Source of the DNA: G963676655 sp963678305
Lineage (GTDB): Bacteria > Verrucomicrobiota > Lentisphaeria > Victivallales > Victivallaceae
Assembly (NCBI GenBank): GCA_963678305.2
Contig: CAXXVV010000005.1
Coordinates: 372,001-436,000, forward strand
Direction of reading: 5' to 3'
DNA length: 64,000 bases
Shown here: positions 52,228-62,300 of the stretch, one piece after another
Numbering within the stretch: position 1 is the first letter of the stretch
Layout: the number at the start of each line of letters is the position of its first letter
The notes under the pieces: generated by a model
The model's input: only the letters and a program-made list of their open reading frames with translations
What the model was told of the DNA's origin: nothing
The model's database searches: none
Translations under genes and position numbers: made by a program

Positions 52228-52370
52228 CCAACCACTGAAGACACGGAAAATCACTGAAATAAGTTTTTTATTTTTCAGCTTTAGCTGAAAATTTAAATAC
52301 TTCTTCATGTGTTGCCTTCGCTAGCTCAGGCTCAGACTTCGCTAGCCATGGTGCAAATAATAGCTTTGCA
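52228..52370. repeat. Dispersed CACGAA/TTTTCAGCT intergenic repeat, copy 4
   Basis: ACCACTGAAG, ACACGGAAAA and TCACTGAAAT units are followed by AGTTTTTTATT, the palindrome TTTTCAGCTTTAGCTGAAAA (52272-52291), TTCTTCATG, an insert with CTTCGCTAG repeated twice, and ATGGTGCAAATAATAG. It matches copy 1 at 19433 except for the insert. Confidence 0.7.
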
Positions 52371-52404
52371 AGAGTCAAATATGAATAATATACAGGAGAA
52401 AGTT

Positions 52405-53172
52405 ATGTTAACTAAGGAGCAATTGATAGAACAACTTAAGGCTATCGGCGTTGAACCCGGAATGGATCTGCTGATGCATTCATCCTTGAAAAGAGTAGGC
52501 CCGGTCGAGGGCGGGGCGGATACGATTATTGACGCGCTGCTGGAAGTTCTCGGACCGGAAGGTACGTTGATGATGTCAACTGTCTCCGGCAACGTCAATC
52601 CTGCTCAACCGGTATTCCATGTCGATCACACGCCGTCTACAGTAGGCGCCTTGTCCAATGTTTTCCGTAAAAGAAAAAATGTTATCAGAAGCATGCACCC
52701 TGTTCACTCGATTGTCGCTTACGGCCCGAAGGCGAAATTCTACACGGAAGGACATCTGGAAGCCAATACCCCGTGGTCGCCTGACAGCCCGTACGGAAAA
52801 GTAATGCGCAACGGGGCGAAAATATTATTCTTCGGCGTTAATTTTACCTGTAACACCTGCCTGCACGCGCTGGAAATAGAAGCGCGGGTTCCGGGGCTGC
52901 ATACCGAACAGACTTCCACGCTTTATGTTATCGACAGCAATGATGTGATGACTGAGATACAACACCATTGGCATGCTCCTAAAAAAGATTTCTATGTGGA
53001 TATGGAACATCTTGTCGCTCAGGCGAACGGGGTTGTTTACGGCCGGATCGGAACGGGCATTTCACGTCTTGTCGATGCCGGGATATTACGGGAAACGCTG
53101 CTGCCGGTATTTCGGAATACTCCGGAACTGGCGATAATGCGGCTGTCTGACAGCGAGTACATTTGGGAATAA
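52405..53172 (+). CDS. AAC(3)-family N-acetyltransferase
   Basis: The product is 255 residues from the ATG after AGGAG; the upstream frame to 52309 runs through a repeat. Family signatures: 'GVEPGMDLLMHSSLKRVGPVEGGADTIIDALLEVLGPEGTLMMST', 'MHPVHSIVAYGPKAKFYTEGH' (the catalytic His region), 'SPYGKVMRNGAKILFFGVNFTCNTCLHALE'. The family includes aminoglycoside 3-N-acetyltransferases and environmental members (YokD, FrbF-like) that acylate other amines. Nothing nearby marks mobility or resistance, so a housekeeping or secondary-metabolism substrate is likelier than an antibiotic. Sequence alone cannot decide. Confidence 0.88.
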   Translation: MLTKEQLIEQLKAIGVEPGMDLLMHSSLKRVGPVEGGADTIIDALLEVLGPEGTLMMSTVSGNVNPAQPVFHVDHTPSTVGALSNVFRKRKNVIRSMHPVHSIVAYGPKAKFYTEGHLEANTPWSPDSPYGKVMRNGAKILFFGVNFTCNTCLHALEIEARVPGLHTEQTSTLYVIDSNDVMTEIQHHWHAPKKDFYVDMEHLVAQANGVVYGRIGTGISRLVDAGILRETLLPVFRNTPELAIMRLSDSEYIWE

Positions 53173-53513
53173 AAACACTGGCGGATTTTTAGGCGGGACC
53201 GCCAAAAGTAAAAAAGAAAGAAAAATTTTTAAATTATTACGCCCCGGCACGTTGCCGGACTGGATCCAACGCAGGAGCGTTGGTCGCCGCTTGCGGCGAA
53301 AGTAAGTTACGCAATTTATTGCGTGTTAAACAGTTAGGCTCACGCTGGGTGATGGTTTTGAAAAACGATCCGGAGTTTTTCAAAAGCGTTGAACGCAGGG
53401 CGTAATTCGCGGCAATTCGGCATTGCCGACTTTTTACCGGGGCTGATTAATTTCTCGGAGCATGATGGTTTTAAGGCAGTATTGGATGACTTAAATGAAA
53501 AAAGAAGCATAAA
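53173..53513. other. Intergenic stretch with dispersed hairpin repeat, copy 2
   Basis: No intact gene. Holds the plus-strand copy of GATCCAACGCAGGAGCGTTG then GTCGCCGC at 53263-53290. The plus strand after 53340 reads in broken coding-like pieces with no family recognised. AAAAAAGAAGC before 53514 is a weak ribosome site for the ZIP gene. Confidence 0.5.
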
Positions 53514-54314
53514 ATGTTAACTCCGTTTCAATGGATATGTCTGATTTCAATTTTGATTGTCGCTTTAGGCAGCGGACTGTTTCCGTTGCTGAAGAGTCGC
53601 GGCTGTGATGATGCGGTGGAGTTTCCAAATGGTGAAGCTTTTTCAGCCGGGGTATTTCTGGCGCTGGCCCTGACAATGATGCTGCCGTCGGCAATGCATC
53701 TTTTTCAAAAATCACTGCCGACAGTAAATTTTCCCATCGGGTCGGTGATTACGATTATTTCTTTTATGATCTTGTTGTCGGTTGAGCATTATACCGAACA
53801 TGTAAGCCGTTGCGGTCGTGAAGAATGTGTTGAGAAGCGTAAATCCGCGCTGCTGCCGGTTATCATGACCCTGATGATTGCGGTTCCATCGTTTTTTCTG
53901 GGGGCGGCGCTTGGCGTCAGCAGCACTTCTGCCGCCGTCTTTATTTATATTGCGATCATGGCGCATAAAGGGACAGCGGGGTTTGCCCTCGGATTGAAAT
54001 TGGGAAAAAGTTCGCTGCGGCGGAACCTTGCGGTTGTAATATTTATCTGTTTCGTGGTTTCCACTCCGATCGGGATATTGGCAGGAGGGGAGTTGAAGGA
54101 ATTATTGAACGGGCATCTGATGCTGATTGTAAAAGCAACCATCCTGTCGCTTGCATCAGGAGTATTTTTGTATATGAGTACCTTGCATGAATTGAGAAGA
54201 ACTCCATTGATAACGGTTTGCAACAACCGGAAAGGCTTCATGCTGTTGCTCGCGGGGTTTGCGCTTACCGCCCTGGTTCGTCTGCTTATGGGGGAAGTAC
54301 ACCATCAAGGTTGA
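53514..54314 (+). CDS. ZIP-family divalent metal transporter
   Basis: The 266-residue membrane protein has about eight helices. The ZIP helix IV and V patterns are visible: 'MTLMIAVPSFFLGAALGVSSTSAAVFIYIAIMAHKGTAGFALGLKL' holds the His and Gly/Ser positions of the metal path, and 'NGEAFSAGVFLALALTMMLPSAMHLF' resembles helix II. The loop 'EHYTEHVSRCGREECVEKRK' between helices III and IV is His/Cys-rich, as is common in ZIPs. Import of zinc or iron into the cytoplasm is likely from the family. The gene is followed, 203 bases later, by the adenylate cyclase locus, probably a separate unit. Confidence 0.87.
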   Translation: MLTPFQWICLISILIVALGSGLFPLLKSRGCDDAVEFPNGEAFSAGVFLALALTMMLPSAMHLFQKSLPTVNFPIGSVITIISFMILLSVEHYTEHVSRCGREECVEKRKSALLPVIMTLMIAVPSFFLGAALGVSSTSAAVFIYIAIMAHKGTAGFALGLKLGKSSLRRNLAVVIFICFVVSTPIGILAGGELKELLNGHLMLIVKATILSLASGVFLYMSTLHELRRTPLITVCNNRKGFMLLLAGFALTALVRLLMGEVHHQG

Positions 54315-54343
54315 CTGCAAAATCAAAAAAATAAGGAAAATGA

Positions 54344-54373
54344 TTGGTAATTCCGCTTGTCTTGAACTATAAT
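54344..54373 (+). promoter_or_regulatory. Possible sigma-70 promoter of the cyclase operon
   Basis: TTGGTA (54344-54349) and TATAAT (54368-54373) with an 18-base spacer, about 145 bases before the cyclase start. The -10 box is perfect and the -35 box is weak. Confidence 0.35.
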
Positions 54374-54517
54374 AAGTATTGCTGGATAAATAATCATATT
54401 AATTAATTGCGGTCGTTCAGCTTAAAGCGGAGTCTCTAAAGCAATATAAAAAATGCATGACTGCTTAATAATATCTAATTCAAAGCGGTAGTGCTTAATT
54501 TTCAGGAGAGGTGGCGT

Positions 54518-55585
54518 TTGTCCAAGTCGAACAATAATCGAGAACTCGAAAAGTTGCAGGTCCAGAACAAGTCACTGGCGGAGCTCAATGACCGTTTAAA
54601 AGCAACAAATCAGAAATTACTGGAGCAGCTTGACGCTCAGAAAGAACGTTTCAATCTTCATCGGGACCGGGATACTCAGTTGGAGGATTTATATCAGGAC
54701 CTGCAGAAATTCAAGGCGGAAACTGACGCAATGGCGGAAACATTGCGTAATGAGCGCACAGAATGTTCGGTCATTATCAAGCAATTATCTATCCGTCTGG
54801 CGGAACTTGAAGCTCAGCGTTATGAAATGGCGGAAGCCAACCTGAAGCTGCTTGAGATCACTGAAATTATGGAAACTCAGAAAATTGCTCTTGGTGAGGC
54901 GAATCTTGAATTGCTGGAGGTGACGGAGGCGCTTCAGGAGGAAAAGCACAAAACTGAAAAGTTGCTGCTCAACATTCTGCCCGCACAGGTTGCCGAGGAA
55001 CTTAAAACAACTGGCAAAAGTATTCCGGTATGTTTTGAAAATGTTACAGTTTTCTTTTCAGATATAGTTGATTTTACAAAAATAGCCAGTGGACTTCAAC
55101 CGCGGATTGTGATTGAGGAGTTAAGCGATATATTCACTAATTTTGATTATATTTTCCACCGCAACCAGTGCGAGCGCATAAAAACTATCGGCGATGCTTA
55201 TTTAAGTGTTTGCGGGATGCCTGAAGCGAACGATGAACATGCGAGAAATATTCTTAACGCCGCTCTGGAAGCCCGGGACTATATGTACAACAGGAATAAG
55301 TCTTCCAAACTGAAATGGACTATGCGGATGGGAATCCATTCAGGACAGGTTGTCGGCGGAATTGTCGGGGTGGAAAAATATATCTACGACATTTTCGGAG
55401 ATACGATCAATACCGCTTCCCGTATGGAGAGATATTCCGAGCCGATGCAGATAAACGTATCTGAAGACACCCGCAATTATGCCATGAATTATTTCAAGTT
55501 TACACCTCGTCCCGAAACCGAGGTCAAGGGGAAGGGGAAAATTAATATGTACTTTGTCGAAGGCACAATATCCCGGGACAAATAA
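54518..55585 (+). CDS. Class III adenylate cyclase with N-terminal coiled coil
   Basis: The product is 355 residues if the TTG at 54518 is used; it has AGGAG nine bases upstream, while the in-frame GTG at 54491 has none. A coiled coil of about 170 residues comes first, including a doubled 'EANLKLLEITEIMETQKIALGEANLELLEVTEALQEE'. The catalytic domain has FSDIVDFT (first metal Asp), RIKTIGDAYLSVCG (substrate Lys, second metal Asp) and YDIFGDTINTASRME (adenine-selecting Asp, transition-state Asn and Arg). This set indicates cAMP rather than cGMP. The protein has no membrane helix or receiver domain. Two membrane/TrkA_C genes follow within 4 bases each. Confidence 0.85.
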   Translation: MSKSNNNRELEKLQVQNKSLAELNDRLKATNQKLLEQLDAQKERFNLHRDRDTQLEDLYQDLQKFKAETDAMAETLRNERTECSVIIKQLSIRLAELEAQRYEMAEANLKLLEITEIMETQKIALGEANLELLEVTEALQEEKHKTEKLLLNILPAQVAEELKTTGKSIPVCFENVTVFFSDIVDFTKIASGLQPRIVIEELSDIFTNFDYIFHRNQCERIKTIGDAYLSVCGMPEANDEHARNILNAALEARDYMYNRNKSSKLKWTMRMGIHSGQVVGGIVGVEKYIYDIFGDTINTASRMERYSEPMQINVSEDTRNYAMNYFKFTPRPETEVKGKGKINMYFVEGTISRDK

Positions 55586-55588
55586 CTT

Positions 55589-56284
55589 ATGATTGCAATT
55601 CTGACTCTGGTTGTGATAATGTTCCTGTCATTGCTTGCGACCAGAATAGCCACAGCTATCCTGATGCACACTGGAATGTCGCATGATAATGCCTGTTTTC
55701 AGGCGCGCTCGGCCTGGACCAACAGCGGATTCACCACTTCCCGCTCCGAATGCATGGTTAATCATCCGATTCGCCGCCGGGTCCTGATGATTTTGATGCT
55801 GGGCGGGAATGTCGGGCTGGCGACTACCTCCGCCGCGTTTATCGTTGGAATGGCGGACAATAAAACCTCTTCGTTTGAAGTGTTTATCAACTCCATGATC
55901 CTGGTGGCCGGGATAATTCTGATGCTCTATCTCAGTAAAAGCCGTTTTTTTTCAAGGTTTATTGATGCGGTATTCGACCGGTTTGGCAACCGCATTCTTG
56001 GAACTACTAAACCGGGTATCCAATATTTTTGCCACTTCTCGGACGACTGCAAACTGCTCGAACTTACAGTTACTCCGGGGCATCTCCTGGTCGGCAGGAA
56101 ACTGCGTGAACTGAAGATGGATGACTATGATATTGTTTTATTGCAACTGCTCAAAGCGGATAACACGGTGGTTTGCAATTCCTGTGGAGATGAGGCGTTG
56201 GAAATCGGGATGAAGCTGATATTGTTCGGGTATGACGAACAGATTGGCGCAATGCTTGAAAACAGTCGCCGGAAGGGTATTTAA
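55589..56284 (+). CDS. Membrane protein with C-terminal TrkA_C (RCK_C) domain, paralogue 1
   Basis: The 231-residue product has three or four membrane segments. 'NACFQARSAWTNSGFTTSRSECMVNHPIRRRVLMILMLGGNVGLATTSAAFIV' contains a SAWTNSGFTT loop that resembles the selectivity loops of Trk/Ktr potassium transporters. The C-terminal TrkA_C domain (from about 150: 'KLLELTVTPGHLLVGRKLRELKMDDYDIVLLQLLKADNTVVCNSCGDEALEIGMKLILFG') follows, a ligand-binding fold of K+ channels and antiporters. No ATP-binding TrkA_N domain is present. It begins 4 bases after the cyclase stop; no clear Shine-Dalgarno sequence, so translational coupling is likely. Nucleotide-controlled ion movement is an inference. Confidence 0.7.
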   Translation: MIAILTLVVIMFLSLLATRIATAILMHTGMSHDNACFQARSAWTNSGFTTSRSECMVNHPIRRRVLMILMLGGNVGLATTSAAFIVGMADNKTSSFEVFINSMILVAGIILMLYLSKSRFFSRFIDAVFDRFGNRILGTTKPGIQYFCHFSDDCKLLELTVTPGHLLVGRKLRELKMDDYDIVLLQLLKADNTVVCNSCGDEALEIGMKLILFGYDEQIGAMLENSRRKGI

Positions 56285-56287
56285 CAA

Positions 56288-56992
56288 ATGATCGGGATTC
56301 TTTCGTTTCTATTGATCATTCTGGTTACTATCGTTATTAACCAGATTGCGGCCAGTCTGCTGGAGAAAACCGGGGTTAAGCGGGAACGCGCGACACTTGA
56401 GGCTTTGTCGGCCTGGACAACTTGCGGATTTACCACCGCCGAGTCGGAAGGCATGGTATCGCAGCCGGTCCGGCGGCACATTATAATGTCATTGATGTTC
56501 TTCGGGCATACCGGGCTTGCCGCGGCCGGAGCCACGTTGATTCTCGGATTTATTAAACAAGACGAAGCCCACAATCATCTCAGTGTAAAATTGCCGATCC
56601 TGCTTGTCGGCCTGACCCTGTTGGGGATTATGAAAAACAGTAACTGGTTATCGACTTTGACAACTGCGATCAGTCCGGCAATTCTGAAGTATCTGAACCG
56701 TAAGGAGCACACCGATCAGATCAGGGAACTGTCTCCTCTTCCTGCCGGGTATATTCTGGCTGAAATTTTTATCCAGGAGGAAAATGCCGCCTGCGGGACG
56801 CTATTGGCTGATTTGCCTTTTGACCGGTATCATTTGAAGTTGCTGGGTTTGATTGACCCGAATGATAATTTTATTCGTGATAAAAACTTTCCGGAAATTT
56901 TGCAGGAAAACTATAAGCTGGTGACATTCGGTCTCAGCCAGGATATTGAGGAATTCCGGCAGGCCATAAGCTCCACCGTTTCGGATGATTAA
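56288..56992 (+). CDS. Membrane protein with C-terminal TrkA_C-like domain, paralogue 2
   Basis: The 234-residue paralogue of the preceding gene starts 4 bases after its stop. The shared pattern is 'ATLEALSAWTTCGFTTAESEGMVSQPVRRHIIMSLMFFGHTGLAAAGATLILG', again with the SAWT-GFTT loop. The C-terminal domain (from about 150: 'LPAGYILAEIFIQEENAACGTLLADLPFDRYHLKLLGLIDPNDNFIRDKNFPEILQENYKLVTFG') is a diverged TrkA_C with a longer insertion. Two paralogues in tandem suggest a hetero-oligomer. The gene ends by overlapping the convergent acetyltransferase by 4 bases. Confidence 0.7.
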   Translation: MIGILSFLLIILVTIVINQIAASLLEKTGVKRERATLEALSAWTTCGFTTAESEGMVSQPVRRHIIMSLMFFGHTGLAAAGATLILGFIKQDEAHNHLSVKLPILLVGLTLLGIMKNSNWLSTLTTAISPAILKYLNRKEHTDQIRELSPLPAGYILAEIFIQEENAACGTLLADLPFDRYHLKLLGLIDPNDNFIRDKNFPEILQENYKLVTFGLSQDIEEFRQAISSTVSDD

Positions 56993-57777
56993 ATCGATTT
57001 GCTGTTATACTGCTCGATTATGCTTTGGCGCAACTGCCCGGAATTCCAGGGCGGTTCATAGGGACGATAGGCATCCCCGTCAAGCATGATCAGATTATCG
57101 ACCCCATAAAACTCCCGGGTGTTTTTATCAGAAGTGTCAATTTCCGAATAGTTGACCATATCTTCCATTCCTTCGATTGTATCACGACAAACCAGAATTG
57201 ATCCGCAGCCGTTGCACCACGGGTTCCTGAATGCAACAAGATTGACTTTATCGATTCCCCTCGGCAGGGAGCGGCGTGATTTTAACAGTTTTGGTGGAAC
57301 GGCGCTTGAAGAAAAAGACTTCCAGACCAGGATGACCGGTTGATCTTCGTCTATTCTTTCATAGCCCATATGCTCGTAGAATGAAACCGGGTTCCAGTAT
57401 GGAAAATCCATGCCCCAGGCGGCAATTCCCGCAAAACCGGATTCCCTGGCATCGTCTTCGATTTGCTCGAGCATAAAACGTCCATAGCCTTTTTTCTGCT
57501 GGTTCCCGACCAAATGGGTATAGCCGTGTATCCACATGCAAAGGATCGCCATCAGGCCTTCGCCGAGAATATGTGAGTGTTCAATCGGCATATATTGGCA
57601 GAGACCTATGATGACTTCATTGTCATTAAGCAGGACTTTTGCCCGCAGTCCTTTGGCCTTGAAGCGTTCATACCAGTCGCGACGCATTGCCATCAATCGA
57701 GGATCAGCCGGTTTTTCATCATGCAAACATCGAAAAAAAGTATTCTCGGTATCCCCGTCAATTGTCTTTAACTGCAT
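56989..57777 (-). CDS. GNAT acetyltransferase with YoaP-like thioredoxin-type C-terminal domain
   Basis: The product is 262 residues from the ATG after AAGGAAGGG; the long frame to 58053 has an unrelated low-complexity N-terminus and is rejected. The first 150 residues are a GNAT domain ('KVLLNDNEVIIGLCQYMPIEHSHI', 'GNQQKKGYGRFMLEQIEDDARESGFAGIAAWG' holding the Q/R-x-x-G-x-G/A acetyl-CoA loop, 'NPVSFYEHMGYERI'). The last 90 hold RNPWCNGCGSILVCRDTI, a CxxC in a thioredoxin-like fold, the YoaP domain that accompanies this GNAT type in Bacillus. The substrate is unknown. The gene overlaps the TrkA_C paralogue by four bases tail to tail. Confidence 0.8.
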   Translation of the reverse strand: MQLKTIDGDTENTFFRCLHDEKPADPRLMAMRRDWYERFKAKGLRAKVLLNDNEVIIGLCQYMPIEHSHILGEGLMAILCMWIHGYTHLVGNQQKKGYGRFMLEQIEDDARESGFAGIAAWGMDFPYWNPVSFYEHMGYERIDEDQPVILVWKSFSSSAVPPKLLKSRRSLPRGIDKVNLVAFRNPWCNGCGSILVCRDTIEGMEDMVNYSEIDTSDKNTREFYGVDNLIMLDGDAYRPYEPPWNSGQLRQSIIEQYNSKSI

Positions 57778-58149
57778 AAAAATCCCTTCCTTGATAAAAA
57801 ACTTGAACTTATCCTTATGATATATGCTGCAACCTGATTTTGCAATAGAGAGGTGAAATAAAAATGATGGGGAGAAGACGGTTGGTAAAGTTTTTATGGC
57901 TTGTTTTCCTTTAATAATTAATGGTTTATGACTTGCTGTCGGCGGTGGTTTAGAGCGGGCGTCGGCGGAGCGGCCGCTTCGTCGAAGGAGCAGCTTTGTG
58001 CAGGAGAGAGCAATGCTTCGTGCCTTGTTGAACAGATATTTATTGAAATACAAGCAAATTATTCTTGCATTTATTGACCTTGAGGTTTATTATAAAAACA
58101 TTATAGCTACTATACTTTTTAACATTTTCAGCGGAAATAAAGGAGAAAT
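57778..58149. other. Divergent gap between the acetyltransferase and RND pump genes
   Basis: No gene is seen in 372 bases. A GC-rich patch (57950-58000, GCGGGCGTCGGCGGAGCGGC and onward) stands out from AT-rich flanks and may be another dispersed repeat. AAAGGAGAAAT precedes the adaptor ATG. Promoters cannot be fixed. Confidence 0.45.
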
Positions 58150-59343
58150 ATGAAAAGGACAACTCCATTACTCTGGATTCTTCCAGTCATACTTTTTACC
58201 GGTTGCGGTAAACCCCCGAAGGTAAAACCGAAAGCAGTAGATGTTTTTGTTGCTGAAGCGCAGGAAAAATATATTACTCCCACTGCCCAGATTATCGGCC
58301 AGGTCAAAGCGGACAAAAGCGTGAACCTGGTTGCCCGGGTAAAGGGGTTTTTAATGAAGCAGAATTTCACTGAAGGGCAAATGGTCAAAAAAGGTCGTTT
58401 GCTTTTTTTAATAGAGCAAACGCAATATCAGGCTCAGGTAAAAGCCTCGGAAGCTGAAGTGTTAAAAGCTCAGGCAAAATTGAAAAATGCTATGATTGAA
58501 TATAACCGTCAGAAAACGCTGTTATATAAAAATGCCACTTCTGAACGTAAATTTGATGATGCTACCTCTAATAAAATGCAGTCTGAAGCCATGTTGATGA
58601 ATGCCCAGGCAAATCTTGCTGAAGCAAAGCTGAATCTTAGTTACACTTCGGTTATGGCTCCGTTTGATGGCCGGGTCGGACTGGTGAATTACGATGTCGG
58701 CAATGTTGTCGGGCCGGAAAGCGGGACTTTGGCGAATGTTGTTCGAATGGACCTGGTCAGGGTTATGTTCAACATCAGCGAAGTGGACATGCTGAAAGTA
58801 ATGGAAAGGAATAAAGGTCTGGATGCCGCCAGTGATAATATTGCCGTCAAATTGAGGTTTCAAGACGGGCAGAATTACGATGTCATTGGGAAAATCAGTT
58901 ATTGGAGCAATCAGATTAATATTTCGACCGGTACTTTGAAGATGGAGGCGACATTTGAAAATCCCAAACACCTGTTAATTCCGGGAATGTATGTCCATGT
59001 CATCTTCGAGGGTAAGAAGAAAAAGAAAGCTCTGTTATGCCCGCGTGAGGCAATCCTTGAAAACCAGACTGGAAAATATGTGTTGCTGGTTGATAAAAAG
59101 AATATTGTGGACGAGCGCCAGGTTGAGGTTGGAACTATCTCCGGCACTTATCAGCAAATTACTTCCGGATTGCAAAATGGGGACCGGGTCATAATCAGCG
59201 GAATCCAGAAAGTTCGTAAGGGGGTATTGGTTAAACCGTTGCTGGACAAAGACCGGGACCGTGTTCCGATTGATAAGGAACAGACAACTCCAGTCAAGAA
59301 TAAAAAGGCCGCTCCGACCGCTCCGAAGGCCGGGAGTAAATAA
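58150..59343 (+). CDS. RND efflux periplasmic adaptor lipoprotein (AcrA/MexA-like)
   Basis: The 397-residue product has a lipoprotein signal with lipobox LFTGC at residues 16-20. The HlyD/AcrA layout follows: 'VNLVARVKGFLMKQNFTEGQMVKKGRLLFLIEQTQYQAQVKASEAEVLKAQAKLKNAMIEYNRQK' (lipoyl half and coiled coil), 'LSYTSVMAPFDGRVGLVNYDVGNVV' (second lipoyl half), then a beta-barrel and a Lys-rich tail. It couples the inner-membrane pump to an outer-membrane channel. Its stop is 3 bases before the pump gene, so the two form an operon. No outer-membrane factor follows, so the pair must borrow a TolC-like channel encoded elsewhere. Confidence 0.92.
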   Translation: MKRTTPLLWILPVILFTGCGKPPKVKPKAVDVFVAEAQEKYITPTAQIIGQVKADKSVNLVARVKGFLMKQNFTEGQMVKKGRLLFLIEQTQYQAQVKASEAEVLKAQAKLKNAMIEYNRQKTLLYKNATSERKFDDATSNKMQSEAMLMNAQANLAEAKLNLSYTSVMAPFDGRVGLVNYDVGNVVGPESGTLANVVRMDLVRVMFNISEVDMLKVMERNKGLDAASDNIAVKLRFQDGQNYDVIGKISYWSNQINISTGTLKMEATFENPKHLLIPGMYVHVIFEGKKKKKALLCPREAILENQTGKYVLLVDKKNIVDERQVEVGTISGTYQQITSGLQNGDRVIISGIQKVRKGVLVKPLLDKDRDRVPIDKEQTTPVKNKKAAPTAPKAGSK

Positions 59344-59346
59344 ACA

Positions 59347-62300
59347 ATGTTCAGTTTTTTCTTCATAGACCGACCACGTTTCGCTCTGGTGATCTCGATT
59401 GTCATCACGATTGCCGGGACCATTTCTATTTTTGTGCTGCCGGTGGCGCAGTATCCGAATATCACGCCGCCGCAGATATCGATAACGACAACCTATCCGG
59501 GGGCGGATGCTTCCACGGTGCTTAAATCGGTAGTTCAGCCGATTGAGACCCAGGTCAACGGGGTCAAGAATATGATTTATATTTCTTCGACCAGTGCCGA
59601 CGACGGTTCCGCGATCATAACTGTCAGTTTTGAGATCGGAACCGATCCGGATATGGATACGGTTAATGTCCAGAACCGGGTTAACTGGGCCTCTCCCCAG
59701 TTGCCTTCGGAGGTCCAGCGCCAGGGGACCATCGTTAAGGAAAAATCCAGTAACATGCTCCTGGTTATTACCCTGAGTTCGCCGGGCGGTTCACTGGATT
59801 CATTAACGCTTAGCAATTACGCCTCAATCTATATCAATGACGAAATCAAACGTATTCCCGGAGTCGGGGACACCAAGCAATTGGGCGAGCTTAAATATTC
59901 CATGCGTATCTGGATCAATCCGGATAAACTGGCAAGTTTGAAGATGACGGTTGATGATGTGATTGACGCGATCAACCGGCAGAATGTTCAGGTTGCCGCC
60001 GGAGCCATCGGTTCTTCCCCGATCAGTGAAAAACAAATATTCCGTTATACGATCCAGACCCAGGGACGTTTGACCACCGTCGATGAATTCAAGGATATTA
60101 TTATCCGTGGCGATCCATCCGGAGCCAATGTCAAGATCAAGGATGTGGCTAAAGTTGAATTGGGCGCTGAGAACTATGATTCCAACGGACAGCTTAATCG
60201 TAAACCCTCAGCACTGCTGGCGGTTTATCAGTTGAGTGACGCCAATGGTCTGGCTATCTCCGAAGCGTGCCATGCGAAAATGGATGAATTGAAAAAAAGT
60301 TTTCCACGCGATCTGGTTTACGGTATTCAATACGATACTACCGATTTTATTCAAGCATCAATCGATGAAGTTGTGGAGACTCTTTACATTGCGGTTCTGC
60401 TGGTTATTCTGGTTACCTGGGTGTTTTTGCAGGATATCCGTTCAACCCTTATTCCGACAGTGGCGATCCCGGTTTCCTTGATCGGTACTTTCGCCTTTTT
60501 GCTGGCCATGGGATATTCGATCAACCTGATTACCCTTTTCGGGCTGATCCTGGCTATCGGGATTGTTGTGGATGACGCAATTGTGGTTATTGAGAACGCC
60601 AACCGTCTTCTGGACGAAGGAATGAGCCCGAAAGAAGCGGCCAAGGAGACGATGAGAGAGGTGACCGGCCCGGTTGTCGCCACGACCCTGGTGTTGTTGG
60701 CCATGTTCATTCCAATCTGTTTTATGCCGGGAATCACCGGCGAACTATATCGTCAGTTCGGGGTTACCATCTCGGTCGCGGTTTGTATTTCATCTTTGAA
60801 TGCCCTGACGCTCAGTCCGTCATTGTGCGGGACCATTCTGAAAAAAAGGGATAAGCAGAAAAAGCCGTTTTTCCTGTTCAGGTTTATTTATGGCGCTTTT
60901 AACGCGGTCTTTGATAGAATATCGTCAAGTTACTCGGTGATCGTTTCTTACCTGGTCCGTAAAGCCGTATTGGTGTTGATTGCTTACGGCATATTAATGC
61001 TGGTATCTTTCAAATTATATGAACAACTGCCGACCGGTTTTATCCCGGAAGAGGACCAGGGCGCGTTTTTCGTGAATATCCAGTTGCCGGACGGCGCTTC
61101 GCTGCCACGGACTCAAAGAGTCATTAATAAAGTTTCAAATATTCTGGAAGGGACCCCGGGAGTGAAATGGGTTATGACCTGTTCCGGTTTTAATATTTTA
61201 ACTCAGACGACCAATGCCAACTGCGGTTTGGTGATAGTGGTGCTTGATCCCTGGAGCAAACGGAAAGCTCCGAGCCTGAAACAGGATGCTATTATTAATC
61301 AGCTCAGAGGCAAATTTGCCGCTATTTCAGATGCGATGATCATGCCGTTTACGATCCCGGCCATTCCCGGACTTGGTTCGACCGGCGGATTTTCCTTTGT
61401 ACTTGAGGATACTACCGGAACTGCGCCGGTTCGGCTCAAGCAGGTGGCCGACAAGATTATTGAAGCGGCGAACAAGAATCCGGCATTGACGACTGTTTTT
61501 ACGACTTTCCGGGCTCAGGTGCCAAGAATTTATTTGAATATCGACCGGCAAAAGGCTTTGAAACTTGGAGTCCCCATCAATGATATCAACAGTGCGCTGC
61601 AGGGCTTGATGGGGTATTATTATGTTAACGACTTCAACCTGTTTGGGAAAGTCTATAAAGTCGAAGTTCAGGCTGAAAAGAAGTATCGTACTTCAATTGA
61701 TGATATTTCCGGACTTTATGTGCGTAATGACAAGAACGATATGGTTCCGTTAAGTACTCTTGGCGAAGTATCATCCACGCTCGGTCCGCAGTATTTAAAT
61801 CGCTACAATCTGTATTCTTCCTTGACCATCAACGGTTCAGCTGCCCCGGGCTTCAGTTCAGGGCAGGCGATGCGGGCTATGGAGGAAATTGCGGATAAAT
61901 ATATGGCTCCCGGCATGAAATATGAATGGACCGACATGTCCTATCAGGAAAAACTGGCTGGAAACAAAGTTATTTACATTTTTGCGTTGGCATTGCTGTT
62001 TATCTATCTGTTCCTGGTGGCGCAGTATGAGAGCTGGATGATCCCGTTGGCGGTTATGCTGTCGGTTCCGGTCGCATTTTTTGGCGCTATCCTGTTTCTG
62101 ATGCTCGCGGGAATTGACAACAATATTTACACCCAGGTTGGATTTGTTCTTCTGTTCGGGTTGGCTACTAAGACGGCTATCCTGATTGTTGAATTTGCTA
62201 AAAAACAACATGAGGAGGAAGGAAAAGGAATCGTCGAAGCCGCGTCGATAGCGGCCAAACTGCGTTTCCGGGCCGTCTGCATGACTGCGCTGTCCTTCGT

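Noticed and set aside
52405..53172. Antibiotic-resistance cassette
   Set aside because: The AAC(3) family covers many non-resistance enzymes; no integron, IS or other resistance gene is nearby.
57778..58053. N-terminal extension of the GNAT gene
   Set aside because: The extra 92 residues are Arg/Pro/Ser-rich without pattern, whereas AAGGAAGGG lies directly ahead of the ATG at 57777.
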